Origin: DASSUW01 sp963844405
GTDB lineage: Bacteria > Actinomycetota > Thermoleophilia > Solirubrobacterales > Solirubrobacteraceae
Length of the DNA stretch: 64,000 nt
NCBI GenBank assembly: GCA_963844405.1
Contig: CAWJNZ010000008.1
Coordinates: forward strand, 1-64,000
Reading direction: 5' to 3'
Shown here: in pieces, positions 47,155 to 57,500 of the stretch
Position numbering within the stretch: the first letter of the stretch is position 1
Layout: the number at the start of each line of letters is the position of its first letter
Position numbers and translations under genes: made by a program
Notes under the pieces: model-generated
Told to the model about the DNA's origin: nothing
Database searches by the model: none
The model's input: the letters and a program-made list of their open reading frames with translations, nothing else

Positions 47155-48360
47155 ATGAGCATCTTCACCGGCGAGGTGGGCACCGACGTACGTCCTTTCC
47201 AGGTCGAGGTTCCCGAAGCGGAGCTCGCTGAGCTGCGACGCCGGATCGCGGCGACGCGCTGGCCTTCGAAGGAGCTCGTCGCAGACCGCTCCCAGGGCGT
47301 GCAGCTGGCGACGCTGCAGGCGCTCGCCGGCTACTGGACGACCGAGTACGACTGGCGCAGGTGCGAGGCGCGGCTGAACGCGCTGCCCCAGTTCATCACC
47401 GAGATCGACGGGGTCGAGATCCACTTCATCCACGTCCGGTCGCGGCACGAGAACGCGCTGCCGCTGATCATGACGCACGGCTGGCCCGGCTCGGTGATCG
47501 AGCTGCTGGACACCGTCGGCCCGCTGACCGACCCGACCGCTCACGGCGGCACCCCCGAGGACGCGTTCCACCTCGTGCTGCCGTCCCTGCCCGGCTACGG
47601 CTTCTCGGGCGCGCCGACCGAGCTCGGCTGGGAGAACGGCCGCATCGCAGGCGCGTGGGCGGAGCTGATGAACCGCCTCGGCTACACGCGCTACGTCGCC
47701 CAGGGCGGCGACGTGGGCGCGGCCGTCACCGACGCCATGGGCCGCCGAGGACCCGAAGGGCTGCTCGGCATCCACGTGAACCTGCTCGCTCTGGCGATCG
47801 CCCTCAAGGACCACCTGCCGGCGGACTCCGAGCAGGAACGCGCGGCGCACCAAGCGCTCGAGACGTTCACGACGGACGGCTTCGGCTACTTCCTGGAGCA
47901 GACCACCCGGCCGCAGACGATCGGCTACTCCGTGCTGGATTCCCCCGTCGGGCTGGCGGCCTGGATGCTCGACCACGACACGGACAGCTACTACAAGATC
48001 TCCCGCGCGTTCGTCGACGGCGAGCCCGTGGGCAGCCTCACCCGGGACAGCATCCTCGACAACATCACGCTGTACTGGCTCACGGGAACCGGGGCCTCGG
48101 CCGCCCGGTGGTACTGGGAGTTCGGGCGGTTCCTGGCCGCAGCCGGTGCGTCCGGCCAGGCCCCTCCGCCGGTCTCCGTCCCGGTCGGCTTCACGACGTT
48201 CCCCGGCGAGATCTGGGCTGCCCCGCGAAGCTGGGTCGAGACGGCGTACCCGGGCCTCGCGTACTTCAACGAGGTCGACCGTGGCGGCCACTTCGCCGCC
48301 TGGGAGGAGCCGGAGCTCTTCTCCACCGAGCTGCGGGCTGTATTCAGCTCACTGCGCTGA
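47155..48360 (+). CDS. microsomal-type epoxide hydrolase (alpha/beta hydrolase)
   Basis: 401 residues. N-terminal EHN domain (FQVEVPEAELAELRRRIAAT, RWPSKE), oxyanion HGWPGSVIELL, LPSLPGYGFSGAPTE, nucleophile Asp186 in AQGGDVGAAV, and the catalytic His379 in DRGGHFAAWEEPE. Such enzymes hydrolyse epoxides to diols. AAAGGAG upstream gives the start. Followed 6 bp later by the thioredoxin-like gene. Confidence 0.92.
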   Translation: MSIFTGEVGTDVRPFQVEVPEAELAELRRRIAATRWPSKELVADRSQGVQLATLQALAGYWTTEYDWRRCEARLNALPQFITEIDGVEIHFIHVRSRHENALPLIMTHGWPGSVIELLDTVGPLTDPTAHGGTPEDAFHLVLPSLPGYGFSGAPTELGWENGRIAGAWAELMNRLGYTRYVAQGGDVGAAVTDAMGRRGPEGLLGIHVNLLALAIALKDHLPADSEQERAAHQALETFTTDGFGYFLEQTTRPQTIGYSVLDSPVGLAAWMLDHDTDSYYKISRAFVDGEPVGSLTRDSILDNITLYWLTGTGASAARWYWEFGRFLAAAGASGQAPPPVSVPVGFTTFPGEIWAAPRSWVETAYPGLAYFNEVDRGGHFAAWEEPELFSTELRAVFSSLR

Positions 48361-48366
48361 CCACGC

Positions 48367-49254
48367 GTGGAGATGCTGGCGCGCGTGCACCTACCCTCGT
48401 TCGGCGGCGCGACCGAGTGGCTCAACTCCGAGCCACTCGGCCCCGCCGAGCTGCGGGGCCATGTCGTCCTCGTCAACTTCTGGACGTGGACGTGCATCAA
48501 CTGGCTGCGCCAGGAGCCGTACGTGCGCGCCTGGTCGCGGGCCTACCGAGACGACGGCCTGGTGGTCATCGGCGTCCACACGCCCGAGTTCTCCTTCGAG
48601 CACGACATCGACGGCGTGCGACGCGCGGCGAAGGAGCGCGAGATCGACTACCCGGTCGCGGTCGACAACGACTACGAGGTCTGGAGTGCCTTCGCGAACC
48701 GCTACTGGCCGGCGCTGTACTTCGTCGACCAGGACGGCCTCATCCGCGACAGCCACTTCGGCGAAGGACGCTACGAGAAGCTGGAACGGGTCATCCAGCG
48801 CCTGCTCGACCTCGAGCGCGAGCCGGCCTCGGTCGAAGGCGTCGGCGTGGAGGCGGCGGCCGATTGGGACCACCTCTACACGCTCGAGACGTATCTGGGC
48901 TACGGACGCAGCGGGCGCTCGAACCACTGGATGCTCGACGGCGAGTGGACGATCGAGCCCGAGAACATCGTGCTCGACCGCGCCGGCGGGAGCATCAGCT
49001 GCCGGTTCCACGCGCGCGACGCGCACCTCGTGCTCTCGCCCGGGACGCGAGGGCCGATTCCCTTCCGCGTGCTGCTCGACGGTGAGCCGCCGGGCCCGTC
49101 GCACGGCGTCGACGTCGACGAGGACGGGACCGGCCTGCTGGTGGAGGCCCGCATGTACCAGCTCGTGCGCCAGCACGACGCCGTCCGTGCGCGGACGCTG
49201 GAGATCACGTTCCTCGAGCCCGGCGCCGAGGCATACGCGTTCACGTTCGGATAG
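48367..49254 (+). CDS. thioredoxin/DipZ C-terminal-like protein lacking the second Cys
   Basis: 295 residues. N-terminal AhpC/TSA-TlpA fold with LVNFWTWTCINWLRQEPYVR: normal relatives have W-T-x-T-C-I-N-C, here Cys43 is kept but the resolving Cys is Trp46. VGVHTPEFSFEHD-like block (IGVHTPEFSFEHD), YWPALYFVDQDGLIRDSHFG and a C-terminal DipZ-like beta domain (about 170-295) are present. With one Cys it cannot do disulfide exchange like thioredoxin; a peroxiredoxin-like or structural role is possible. No signal peptide. Confidence 0.78.
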   Translation: MEMLARVHLPSFGGATEWLNSEPLGPAELRGHVVLVNFWTWTCINWLRQEPYVRAWSRAYRDDGLVVIGVHTPEFSFEHDIDGVRRAAKEREIDYPVAVDNDYEVWSAFANRYWPALYFVDQDGLIRDSHFGEGRYEKLERVIQRLLDLEREPASVEGVGVEAAADWDHLYTLETYLGYGRSGRSNHWMLDGEWTIEPENIVLDRAGGSISCRFHARDAHLVLSPGTRGPIPFRVLLDGEPPGPSHGVDVDEDGTGLLVEARMYQLVRQHDAVRARTLEITFLEPGAEAYAFTFG

Positions 49255-49260
49255 TCGAGA

Positions 49261-52032
49261 TCAGGCCGGCGCCAGCTCGGACTCGGAGCTCGGCAGCGCG
49301 CGTAACAGCTCGTGGCGGGACCGGATGTCGAGCTTGGTGAACACCTTGTGCAGGTGCCACTCGACCGTGCGGGAGCTGAGGAACAGCCGCGTGCCGATCT
49401 CCGGGTTCGACAGCCCATCGCGGGCCAGCCGCGCGATCTGCCGCTCCTGCGCGGTCAGGTCGTCGCGCGTCTCCAGCGTCCGCTTGCGCGCTCGCTCGCC
49501 CGTGGCCAGGAGCTCGGTGCGTGCGCGCTCGGCGAACGCGTCCATCCCCATCGACGTGAACTGGTCGTGCGCGGCGCGGAGCTGGGCGCGCGCGTCGACT
49601 CGGCGATGCTCGCGGCGCAGCCACTCGCCGTAGACGAGATGGGCGCGCGCGAGGAGGGGCCGGACGCGGGAGCGGCCGAGCCGCTCGATCGCCTCCTGGT
49701 AGAGGCCCTCGGCAGCGTGCCCGTCACTGAGGAGGGCACGGGCGCCGGCTTCGACCCCGAGCGCCCAGTCGGTCCCGCTGACGCGCGTCATGCCCGTGAG
49801 CCGGTCCAGCGCTTCGGCGGCCGGTTCGGGGTTGTCGTTGCGCACGGCCGCTTCGACGACCTCGATCAGGGACCCGGCGGCGGGACCGAGCTCATTCGTG
49901 GCCGCGCTGCCGCGCAGCGCCGCCGTCAGTGCCTCGTCGTAGCGCCCGAGGCCGTTGTAGAGCACCGCGGTCGCCCAGTGGACGACGGTGAGCCCCATGC
50001 CCTCGCTGCGGCGCGTCACCTCCGTGCTGATGGCGTCGATGAGGTCGCGGGCGTCCGCCTCTCGACCGCGCCATGCGGCGAGCGCGAGGGCGCCGTACGG
50101 TGCGAACCGGACGCCGATCGCCTCGCTTACCATGTCGAGCTCGTCGATCAGCGACGTGGCGGCCGCAAGGTTTCCGATGTGCACCTGGACGCCGATCTCC
50201 GTACTGAGGGCCATCGGGAGGACGGAGAGAGCGCCGGCGTCGCGCGCGAGCCGGAGCTGGCGTGCCGAGAGCGCATGCCAGCTCTCGTCGTCCCACAGGA
50301 AGGTGGCGCTGTGGGAGGCGAGCCAGAGCCAGCGCAGCGCGTCCCCGGTGGAGAGATGCTCGCTGCGGAACGCGTCCAGCGCGCGTCTCAGCCTCGGCGC
50401 TCCGGCGGGGTAGCCCGCGGTGTACAGCGTCGCGAGGCCGTCGAGCAGGAGATCGGGTGGGCGCGACGGATGAGCCGAGCGTGGCGCCGTGCGTGCTGCC
50501 TCGGCGACATCCGACGTGCTCGTCGTGACCGCGAGGTGGCCGACGAACATCGCTGCGCTCAGCGCATCCAGGTACGTGTCGCCGGCGAGGGCTGCGTCAA
50601 GAGGCTCGAGCCGCTTTGCCGCCTTGAGCAGGACCGCGGGAACGTCGTGGCCCTGGCCGAGAGCGAAGGCGATCTGGGCGTGCAGGCGGTCGGCCTGGGC
50701 GCCCTGGAGGTCGTCGAGTCGCCCGATCTCCGGTGCGGCGAGCAGCTTGCGGGCGGCATCCAGGGCGCCCGCCTGGAACTTGGCCTGGGCCGCCGCCAGG
50801 ACGCGCTGTGGCCGCAGTGCGGGGTCGCGCGTCAGCGCGGCGGCTCGTTCCAGGAAGGCGGCAGCGGCCGCGATCCCGCCGCGCGCCTGTGCTCGGCCGG
50901 CCGAGCGCTCGAGCTCCTCGGCGATGCTGTCTTCAGGTCCGGGCGCAGCCGCGGCGCGATGCCAGGCGCGCCGATCGGGATCCGTCTCGGGATCGGTGAC
51001 GTCGGCGAGCGCGCCGTGCACCGTCTGTCGCTCCGCCGGCGAGGCCGACCGGTAGACCACCGAACGCACGACCGGATGGCGGAACCACATTCGCCCGCCG
51101 AGCGCGAACAGGCCCGCCGCCTCGGCGGCCTCCGCGGCGTCTGCTCCGATTCCCAACCGTGCTGCCGCGCGCCAGAGCAGCGCGGCGTCGCCGACCGGCT
51201 CCGCCGCGGCGAGCAGCAGCAGGCGTCGACTGTCGCCCGGAAGCGCGTCCAGCCGGCGCTGGAAGCTCTCCTCGATGCGGCCCTCGAGCGCGACCCCGTT
51301 CGGCAACCTGAAGCCGCCGGCAAGCTCGGCCGTCGTCAAGCCGCGCGGCAGCTCGGTGAGGGCCAGCGGGTTGCCTCGTGTCTCTCTGACGATCCGGTCG
51401 CGGACGCGGTCGTCGAGGCGGCCCGGGACGGCCCTCGCCAGCAGGGCGCGCGCGGCCTCCTCGTCCAGCCCGCCGAGCGGTAGCTCGGGCAGGCCCTCGA
51501 ACTCGGGCTTGCTGTCCGGCTCGCGAACGGCGAGCACGAGCCCAACCGACTCCGCCAGCAGCCGCCGCCCGACGAACCCGAGGACCTGGCCTGAGGCGGC
51601 ATCGAGCCACTGGGCGTCCTCGACGAGACACAGCAGCGGTTGCTCCTCGGCGACCGCGGACAACAGGCTGAGCACGGCCAGCGCGACCAGGAACCGGTCG
51701 GGAGCCGCCCCGGAGGACATGCCGAACGCGACACGCAGAGCGTTCTGCTGCGGCTCCGGAAGGGCGTCGAGCCGAGCGGACATCGGTGCGCAGAGCTGAT
51801 GCAGCGCCGCGAACGGCAGCTCCATCTCGGCCTCGACGCCCGCGATGTGCGCGACGCGCACGCCCGACGCCTGCCGAGCGCAGTAGCGCAGGAGCGACGT
51901 CTTGCCGACGCCCGCCTCCCCGCGGACGACGAGCACCGCGCTCTGGCCGCCGCGCACGTTCTTCACCAGCCGGTCGAGCATCTGGCGCTCGCTTGTCCGG
52001 CCCAGCAACACCGGCGGGCGACGCGCGGCCAT
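49261..52032 (-). CDS. LAL-type LuxR-family transcriptional regulator
   Basis: 923 residues. N-terminal AAA/STAND ATPase: LLGRTSERQMLDRLVKNVRG, Walker A RGEAGVGKTSLLRYC (about 37-51), Walker B-like LCLVEDAQWLDAASGQV; long helical middle; C-terminal LuxR HTH (LTAQERQIARLARDGLSNPE, IGTRLFLSSRTVEWHLHKVF). Large ATP-binding LuxR regulators usually act as pathway activators. It is convergent with the thioredoxin-like gene (6 bp between stops). Target unknown. Confidence 0.92.
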   Translation of the reverse strand: MAARRPPVLLGRTSERQMLDRLVKNVRGGQSAVLVVRGEAGVGKTSLLRYCARQASGVRVAHIAGVEAEMELPFAALHQLCAPMSARLDALPEPQQNALRVAFGMSSGAAPDRFLVALAVLSLLSAVAEEQPLLCLVEDAQWLDAASGQVLGFVGRRLLAESVGLVLAVREPDSKPEFEGLPELPLGGLDEEAARALLARAVPGRLDDRVRDRIVRETRGNPLALTELPRGLTTAELAGGFRLPNGVALEGRIEESFQRRLDALPGDSRRLLLLAAAEPVGDAALLWRAAARLGIGADAAEAAEAAGLFALGGRMWFRHPVVRSVVYRSASPAERQTVHGALADVTDPETDPDRRAWHRAAAAPGPEDSIAEELERSAGRAQARGGIAAAAAFLERAAALTRDPALRPQRVLAAAQAKFQAGALDAARKLLAAPEIGRLDDLQGAQADRLHAQIAFALGQGHDVPAVLLKAAKRLEPLDAALAGDTYLDALSAAMFVGHLAVTTSTSDVAEAARTAPRSAHPSRPPDLLLDGLATLYTAGYPAGAPRLRRALDAFRSEHLSTGDALRWLWLASHSATFLWDDESWHALSARQLRLARDAGALSVLPMALSTEIGVQVHIGNLAAATSLIDELDMVSEAIGVRFAPYGALALAAWRGREADARDLIDAISTEVTRRSEGMGLTVVHWATAVLYNGLGRYDEALTAALRGSAATNELGPAAGSLIEVVEAAVRNDNPEPAAEALDRLTGMTRVSGTDWALGVEAGARALLSDGHAAEGLYQEAIERLGRSRVRPLLARAHLVYGEWLRREHRRVDARAQLRAAHDQFTSMGMDAFAERARTELLATGERARKRTLETRDDLTAQERQIARLARDGLSNPEIGTRLFLSSRTVEWHLHKVFTKLDIRSRHELLRALPSSESELAPA

Positions 52033-52068
52033 GTCAGCGAGCTTACAGGTCGCATCTCGCCGACCGGC

Positions 52069-52096
52069 GGAGGGCCCGCCGCGTGGCGGGCCCTCC
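52069..52096 (-). terminator. strong hairpin terminator of the M28 peptidase gene
   Basis: Perfect 12-bp stem GGAGGGCCCGCC/GGCGGGCCCTCC with loop GCGT, 15 bp after the minus-strand stop at 52111 and 37 bp before the LuxR start. Confidence 0.85.
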
Positions 52097-52110
52097 GAGC
52101 TCGCGTCAGG

Positions 52111-53691
52111 TCAGCGGGTGTCCCCGTTCTTGAACAGCCCGTTGCTGTTGCCGGGCTTGCCGGCCACCGCGTTCACCGACGACGAGTCGTAGGCGAACGT
52201 GAGGACGGACGCGGCGATCGCGTCGGAGTTGACGTCCAGCGCGTGGACGTTGACGTTCCCGACGAGGTCGTAGTCCTGCCGCAGTTGCGCGAACAGGGCC
52301 GCGTTCTGCCCGTCGCCACGCAGGTTGTCGCAGAACTGGTGGTAGCACGGGTCCAGCTGCGCACCGGCGACGCCGCCCCAGATCAGGGCCTCCGCCGCCG
52401 TCTTCGGGACCTCGGCACCGGTGAACAGGCCGCCGGCGGGGATGCCGATGGCGATGAACGGGCCATAGTCCGACCGGCCCGAGAACTCGGTGTCCTTGAA
52501 GGGCTCGCCGCGGGAGGCGAAGAACGACTCGAACTGATCCTCGATCTGGGCGGAGCCGGGCGGGATGAAACCGGGTGCCGCCGTGCCGCCCGAGTTGTCG
52601 CCGTCGTAGATGCCGAACGTGTAGTTCGGCGAGGCGATCATGTCGAAGTTCAGGTAGAGGGCGACGTCGTCCGCCTCTTCCTCGCTCAACTGGCTGACGT
52701 AGAACGTCGAGCCGAGCAGGCCCGACTCCTCGGCGCCCCACCATGCGAACCGGACCTTGTTGGCCGGGTTCACCCTGGCCATCTGGATCGCGGTCTCGAG
52801 CACCGCGGCGCTCCCCGAGCCGTTGTCGTTGATGCCAGCGCCGGCCTGGACGCTGTCGAGGTGCGCGCCCGCCATCACGACGTTGTCGGGATTGCCCCCC
52901 GCCGTCTCCGCCAGCACGTTGTAGGCCGTCCGCTGCTCGGCGGTGAAGTCGACCTTGACCCTCACGATGGAGCCCACCGTCGTCGCGAGGTTCAGGCCCG
53001 CGTTGAACGTGGTGAACACCGCGGGGATGGTCAGGCCGGTCGCGTCACCGATCATGTTGACGAGGCCCGTGCGGCCGGGTTGGCCCTCGTTCATGACGAT
53101 GACCGCGCTCGCGCCCGCCGCCTGGGCGTTGAGGACCTTCACGTTGAAGCCGCAGGTGCCGCGCTGCACGAGTGCGACAGCCCCGGCCGGGAACCCGGCG
53201 AAGTCCGCCGCTTCGCAGCCGCTGTTGCTGGTGTTCGCAGGCCCGGACGGGTTCAGTACGAGGTCGACGTTGACCAGCGCGCCGGTGGCTTCGCCTTCAG
53301 GCGTGCCCGAGTCGAACCGGTTGCGGACGAAGTCGGTCCCGTTCACGAACGTCAGCGCATTCGGCGAGAGGCGGACCAGCTCCGAGTTCTCCTCCGTGTA
53401 CGCGAACTGGAACTCCTGGACCGTGGGCGCGTATCCGGCGCCCTCGAGCTGGTCGACGATGTAGTCCACCGACGCGCGGTAGCCCGGCCGCCCCGCCGCC
53501 CGGTCCCCGCCGTTGGCATCAGCGATCGCCTGCAGCGCCTCGAGGTGGTTGAGCACGCCGTCCGGCGTGACGGCATCGGTGAGCTTCCGGACCGTGTTGT
53601 TGTTCGGTGCCGCGCCCGCCGGCGCCGCAGCGACCGCCGCGACGAGCGCGACGGCGGCCAAGGCCGCAGACGCGCGAATGCGCAATGACAT
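52111..53691 (-). CDS. secreted M28-family aminopeptidase with PA domain
   Basis: 526 residues. Signal peptide ASAALAAVALVAAVAAAPAG. PA domain insert with Cys pair (SGCEAADFAGFPAGAVALVQ, RGTCGFNVKVLNAQAAGASA). Zinc site residues of M28: His in MAGAHLDSV (about 277), Asp in INDNGSGSA, Glu in WWGAEESGL, Asp in LNFDMIASPN and His in YHQFCDN. Similar to Streptomyces/Aeromonas aminopeptidases. AGGAG precedes the start. Confidence 0.92.
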   Translation of the reverse strand: MSLRIRASAALAAVALVAAVAAAPAGAAPNNNTVRKLTDAVTPDGVLNHLEALQAIADANGGDRAAGRPGYRASVDYIVDQLEGAGYAPTVQEFQFAYTEENSELVRLSPNALTFVNGTDFVRNRFDSGTPEGEATGALVNVDLVLNPSGPANTSNSGCEAADFAGFPAGAVALVQRGTCGFNVKVLNAQAAGASAVIVMNEGQPGRTGLVNMIGDATGLTIPAVFTTFNAGLNLATTVGSIVRVKVDFTAEQRTAYNVLAETAGGNPDNVVMAGAHLDSVQAGAGINDNGSGSAAVLETAIQMARVNPANKVRFAWWGAEESGLLGSTFYVSQLSEEEADDVALYLNFDMIASPNYTFGIYDGDNSGGTAAPGFIPPGSAQIEDQFESFFASRGEPFKDTEFSGRSDYGPFIAIGIPAGGLFTGAEVPKTAAEALIWGGVAGAQLDPCYHQFCDNLRGDGQNAALFAQLRQDYDLVGNVNVHALDVNSDAIAASVLTFAYDSSSVNAVAGKPGNSNGLFKNGDTR

Positions 53692-53784
53692 GAAGTGGAA
53701 CTCCTTTCCTCCGTTGCGCCGTTTCCTCAGCCGGCGATCGTCAGGACTCTAACCTCGTGAGTTGGCGCTGAGAAGGGCGTTCGG

Positions 53785-54342
53785 CTACGAGCCGTCGGCG
53801 GGCGACGTGAGCTCGGCCAGCGCCTCCGCGGGCGCGTGGATGCCCGCGATCAGGTTGAAGGCGCCGGTCAGCAGCTGAAGGGCGACGAGCCCGGGCACTT
53901 CGGCGATCTGCTCGTCGCCGTAGCCGTGTGCGCGGAGCCGCTCGAGGTCGGCGTCGCCGATCTCGGCCGGCGCGGCGAGAATCTGCTGCGCGAAGGCGAG
54001 GATCGCCGCGATCGCCGGATCGCTGGATGTCCCCTCGCGTGCGAGCTGGATCTCGCGGTCCGAGACCCCGAGCCGGCGGGCGGCGCGCGTGTGCGCCACC
54101 AGGCAGTAGTCGCACCGCTGCCGCTCATGTACGGCGAGGTTGATCCGCTCCGTGATGCGGCGGTCGATGCGGACGCTCTTCATCGCTCGCGACAGGTCGA
54201 GATAGCCGCGCAGCAACGCCGGGGCGTTCGCCATCGTGCGGACCATCGGACCGGTGTCGCCGCCTCGCTGGACCACCTCGTCCAGCAGCTCGCGCGCCGT
54301 GCCCTGCGCCTGCTCCATCGGAATCGGCTCGATCCGAGCCAC
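53785..54342 (-). CDS. AhpD/carboxymuconolactone decarboxylase-like protein
   Basis: 185 residues from GTG at 54342. AhpD core with CxxC: HERQRCDYCLVAHTRAARRL (Cys77, Cys80 and His84), preceded by LDLSRAMKSVRIDRRITERI. Such proteins are peroxide-defence or alkylhydroperoxidase-like. GGAGG before the GTG supports this start; an ATG 8 codons later is an alternative. Confidence 0.85.
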   Translation of the reverse strand: MARIEPIPMEQAQGTARELLDEVVQRGGDTGPMVRTMANAPALLRGYLDLSRAMKSVRIDRRITERINLAVHERQRCDYCLVAHTRAARRLGVSDREIQLAREGTSSDPAIAAILAFAQQILAAPAEIGDADLERLRAHGYGDEQIAEVPGLVALQLLTGAFNLIAGIHAPAEALAELTSPADGS

Positions 54343-54413
54343 GCGACCACCTCCATCGCCGGTGCGACCACCTTCTACCCGAACCCGCCGCGGCGTGCCA
54401 TGCTCGGCCGGAC

Positions 54414-54592
54414 GTGATCGACGTACAGAAGGTCGACTTCGTCTCGGTGCCGACCCGCGATGCGCAGGCGGCGCGCGGCTTCTACGGGGAGATCCTCGGC
54501 CTGCCGCCGAGCCCCCACAACCCGGACGAGTTCGAGACGCCGACGGCAACGTCCTCATCCTGCACCGTCGCTACGTGCCGATCGGCGGATGA
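54414..54592 (+). pseudogene. VOC/glyoxalase-like gene with internal deletion and frameshift
   Basis: GTG at 54414 opens VDFVSVPTRDAQAARGFYGE, ILGLPPSPHNPDEFETP, the normal first half of a vicinal-oxygen-chelate module. The normal last strand DGNVLILHRRYVPIGG follows at once in another frame. About 50 residues of the middle are missing. Clear deletion remnant. Confidence 0.75.
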
Positions 54593-54595
54593 TCG

Positions 54596-57500
54596 TCAGT
54601 CGCCGAGCAGGTACTGCACGCCTTCGACGAAGCTGATGTCCATCGTGTCGCCGCCGCCGTACTCGGCCACCGGCGAGCCGACCGCGACGCCGGGGCCGAC
54701 GCGCCAGCCGACGTCGGTGACATTGCCGTCGCGGTCGGTCTTGACATAGGCGGCCGATGTGAAGTCGACGGTCCCCGGCCCGCCGACTGTCAGCCGCGAG
54801 CCGAGCAGGATCGTGGTCTCGCCGGACTTGGGGGCGTGGTTGACCGAGCCGAAGCCGAACACCCACGGGATCGCCTCGATCGAGCCCTCCACCTCGACCT
54901 CGCTGCAGTTGGCCTTCACGCCCGCGGACCAGTCGTGGCCGCCGGCGGTCTTGCCGGAGGCGAGCTCCATCTTGACGTTGAGCCGCTTGAGGGCCTCGGG
55001 GCACGGGGTGCCGGGCGCGGGCGCGGCGGTCCCGGCGTCCGGCGTGACCGGCTCGGGCGGCTCGACGCAGTGGTCCTTGTGGCGCTCGAGCGCGGTCGTC
55101 CAGTACTCGAGCGACTGCACGAGGCCGGTGACCGTGCCGATCTCCTCGTGCTCGATCAGCTTCAGCGCGTAGGCGTGCTCGTCGAGGTCGGAGAAGTTGG
55201 CCGCGATGCCGCTCATGCGGCGCGACAGCAGGCGGTGGCGGCGCTTGGCGAGGTCGTAGGCCGCGGCGAGCGCGTTGCCCCAGGCGGTGTGGGCGTCGCG
55301 AGTCGCCGGCACGCAGCGCTCGGCCATCGCGGCGTTGACGCACTCGGTGTACTCGTCGCTGCCGTCGCAGAGCTCCTCGGCCTCCGCCAGGAACTGCGTG
55401 TAGCGCGTCTCGCCCGCGTCGCCGAAGAAGTCGAAGAAGACGTCGAGCGACTCGTCGAGCCGCTCCCGCGACGCCTGGCGCAACGCCTCGACATCGGACG
55501 CCTGCGACGCGTTCACGACACGCGCCTCGAGCCCCTGACGCTTGCGCCTGGCGGCAGGCTGGGCCGCGGCGCGGCTCGCGTTGATCGCCGCCACGCGCTG
55601 GTTCTGCGCCTGCAGGTTGTCGAGCAGCTCAGGCGTGAGATCGTCGGCGAAGGACCGCCAGAACGGCGCCTCCCCCGCGCCGTTCTTCGGCAGCGCCGGG
55701 ATCGGCAGGTTGCGCAGGTGGTGCTCCTCGCCCTGCTCGCCCGGGTCCGGCGAGGGGTCGTTCCGCTTGCGGTTGCGGGCGCGGAGGGCGGTCCCGTCGA
55801 GGCCGCGGCAGAGCGCCGCGGCGGCACGGATGCCGGCGGCCTCCTGCGTGAGGTCGGGCTCGTGCGCGGCGGCTGCCGCGGCGGCGCCGTCGGCGTGGCC
55901 CCACTCCGACAGCGACGCGAAGGCGTGCGCGCGGGCGAGGGCGAGGCGGCCGGTCCAGTCGAGTCCCATCGGCGAGCGCGCGGGAGCACCGAGCGCCTCG
56001 GCGGCGTCGATCATCGCCAGCGCCTCGCTGGGCAGCCCGACGCTGCCGGCGACGGCGGCGGTGTTGAGCAGCGTCGCCGATTGGCCGGGCTCGAGCTCGT
56101 GCGCACGAAGCAGCGCGGCCAGCGCGGCGCCCGGCTCGCCGCGACTGGCCGCGAGGGCGGCCGCGCGCACCGCCGCGATCGCGGTCGCGCTCTCCGGTGA
56201 CGCGGCGAAGGCGTCGAGCGCGCCCTGACCGGCTCGCGCTCGCAGGAAGCCGCGCGCCGAGTCCAGCGCCTGCGCGAGCGTGAGCTCCCGGTAGGCGGCG
56301 TCCGGCGGGCAGATGCGGTTCCGCTCGAGCGGGAGGAAGAGGAACTGCGGGTCGACGTCGGGCCAGTCGTCGGAGAGGGCCTGGACCGGCGGGCGCGCGA
56401 GCCGCGCGGTCGCGATCAAGGCCAGCCCGCGGTAGTGCCCGGCAGGACCGACGCCGCCGACGAGCTCCGCCGCGCCCGTCGCGAGGTCGACGCGGTAGAG
56501 GCTCGAGCGGGCCGTCGCCGGCGGCGAGAGCAGTGCGTACGCCTCGCCGGCGGCGATGTCGAGCGCCGCCTCGGAGTCGGTGGCAGGGGTTGCGCCCAAG
56601 GTACGGACGAGACCGAGCGCTTCGTCGGTGACCTCGACGAGGGCGTCGCGCGCCGTGTCGATGCCGTAGAGGCGCGCGTGGAACGCTGCGTGGAACGCGT
56701 TCGCGTGCGCGAGCGCGGCGAGCTGCGGCGCTTCACCCGCGCCGGCGTCGCCCGGCAGGTAGGCGAGCGGCGCCAGCTCGGTGGCGCTCCCGGCGGGAGC
56801 GACCGCGACGTGGCGGCCGGTGGAGTCGGTGGCGCGCAGGCGCCCGTCGACCGGATCGGCGGAGAAGCCCAGCGGTCCGGTACCGAGCGCCAGAGCGCCG
56901 ACGGAGTCGACTGCGCCGGTCGCCGGGTCGAGCTCGACCAGGCGGCCGGCGCTGGTCGGCGCCAGCAGGCTGCCGTCGGCGTGGTCGTGGTCGAGGCCGA
57001 GCACCAGCTCGCCCGCTTCCAGGCCCGTCACGGGCACGTCGCTCAGCAGCGTCTCCGGCGCGTCGACACGGAACCGCACGACGTGCTGCGGGGCCGTGGC
57101 GGTGACGGCAACGGCGGTCAGCGGCGGCGGCGCTGCGGGCGCCGGCGGCGGCGAGTACGAGAGCGCCGATGGCGATGGCGATGGCGACGGGGACGGCGAC
57201 GGCGACGGGGACGGCTGCGGCGACGGCGGAGCGGGCAGCGGCTGCGGAGCCGGCGGCGCAGGCACGACGACCCGCCCCGCCGCGGCGCGGCAGTTGTCGC
57301 GCTCGCTGGCCTCGCGGATCCGCCGCGCCGCGTCGGCGCACGCGAGCAGCCGGTACGTGCCCGGAGGCGTTCCCGCGGGAACGTGCACGCGCGCGCGGGC
57401 CGTGCCGCGAGCGCGGGGTCGCAGCTTCTTGGCGCGGCCGGACCCCGTCAGCGCGACGTCGCCCGGACCGAGCCGAGCGTCACGCGAGAGATGGAAGCCC

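Noticed and set aside
49312..51483. 723-residue plus-strand frame
   Set aside because: It is the antisense of the LuxR-type regulator at 49261-52032. Its composition (Arg/Gly/Ala/Glu rich, no domain) is that expected for the opposite strand of GC-rich coding DNA.
51640..53688. 682-residue plus-strand frame
   Set aside because: Antisense of the M28 peptidase gene, with Arg/Asp/Val bias and no family; the minus-strand peptidase has signal peptide and zinc ligands.
57166..57215. Hexamer repeat as a mobile or regulatory repeat
   Set aside because: It is in frame inside a coding region and is fully explained by a Pro-Ser linker.
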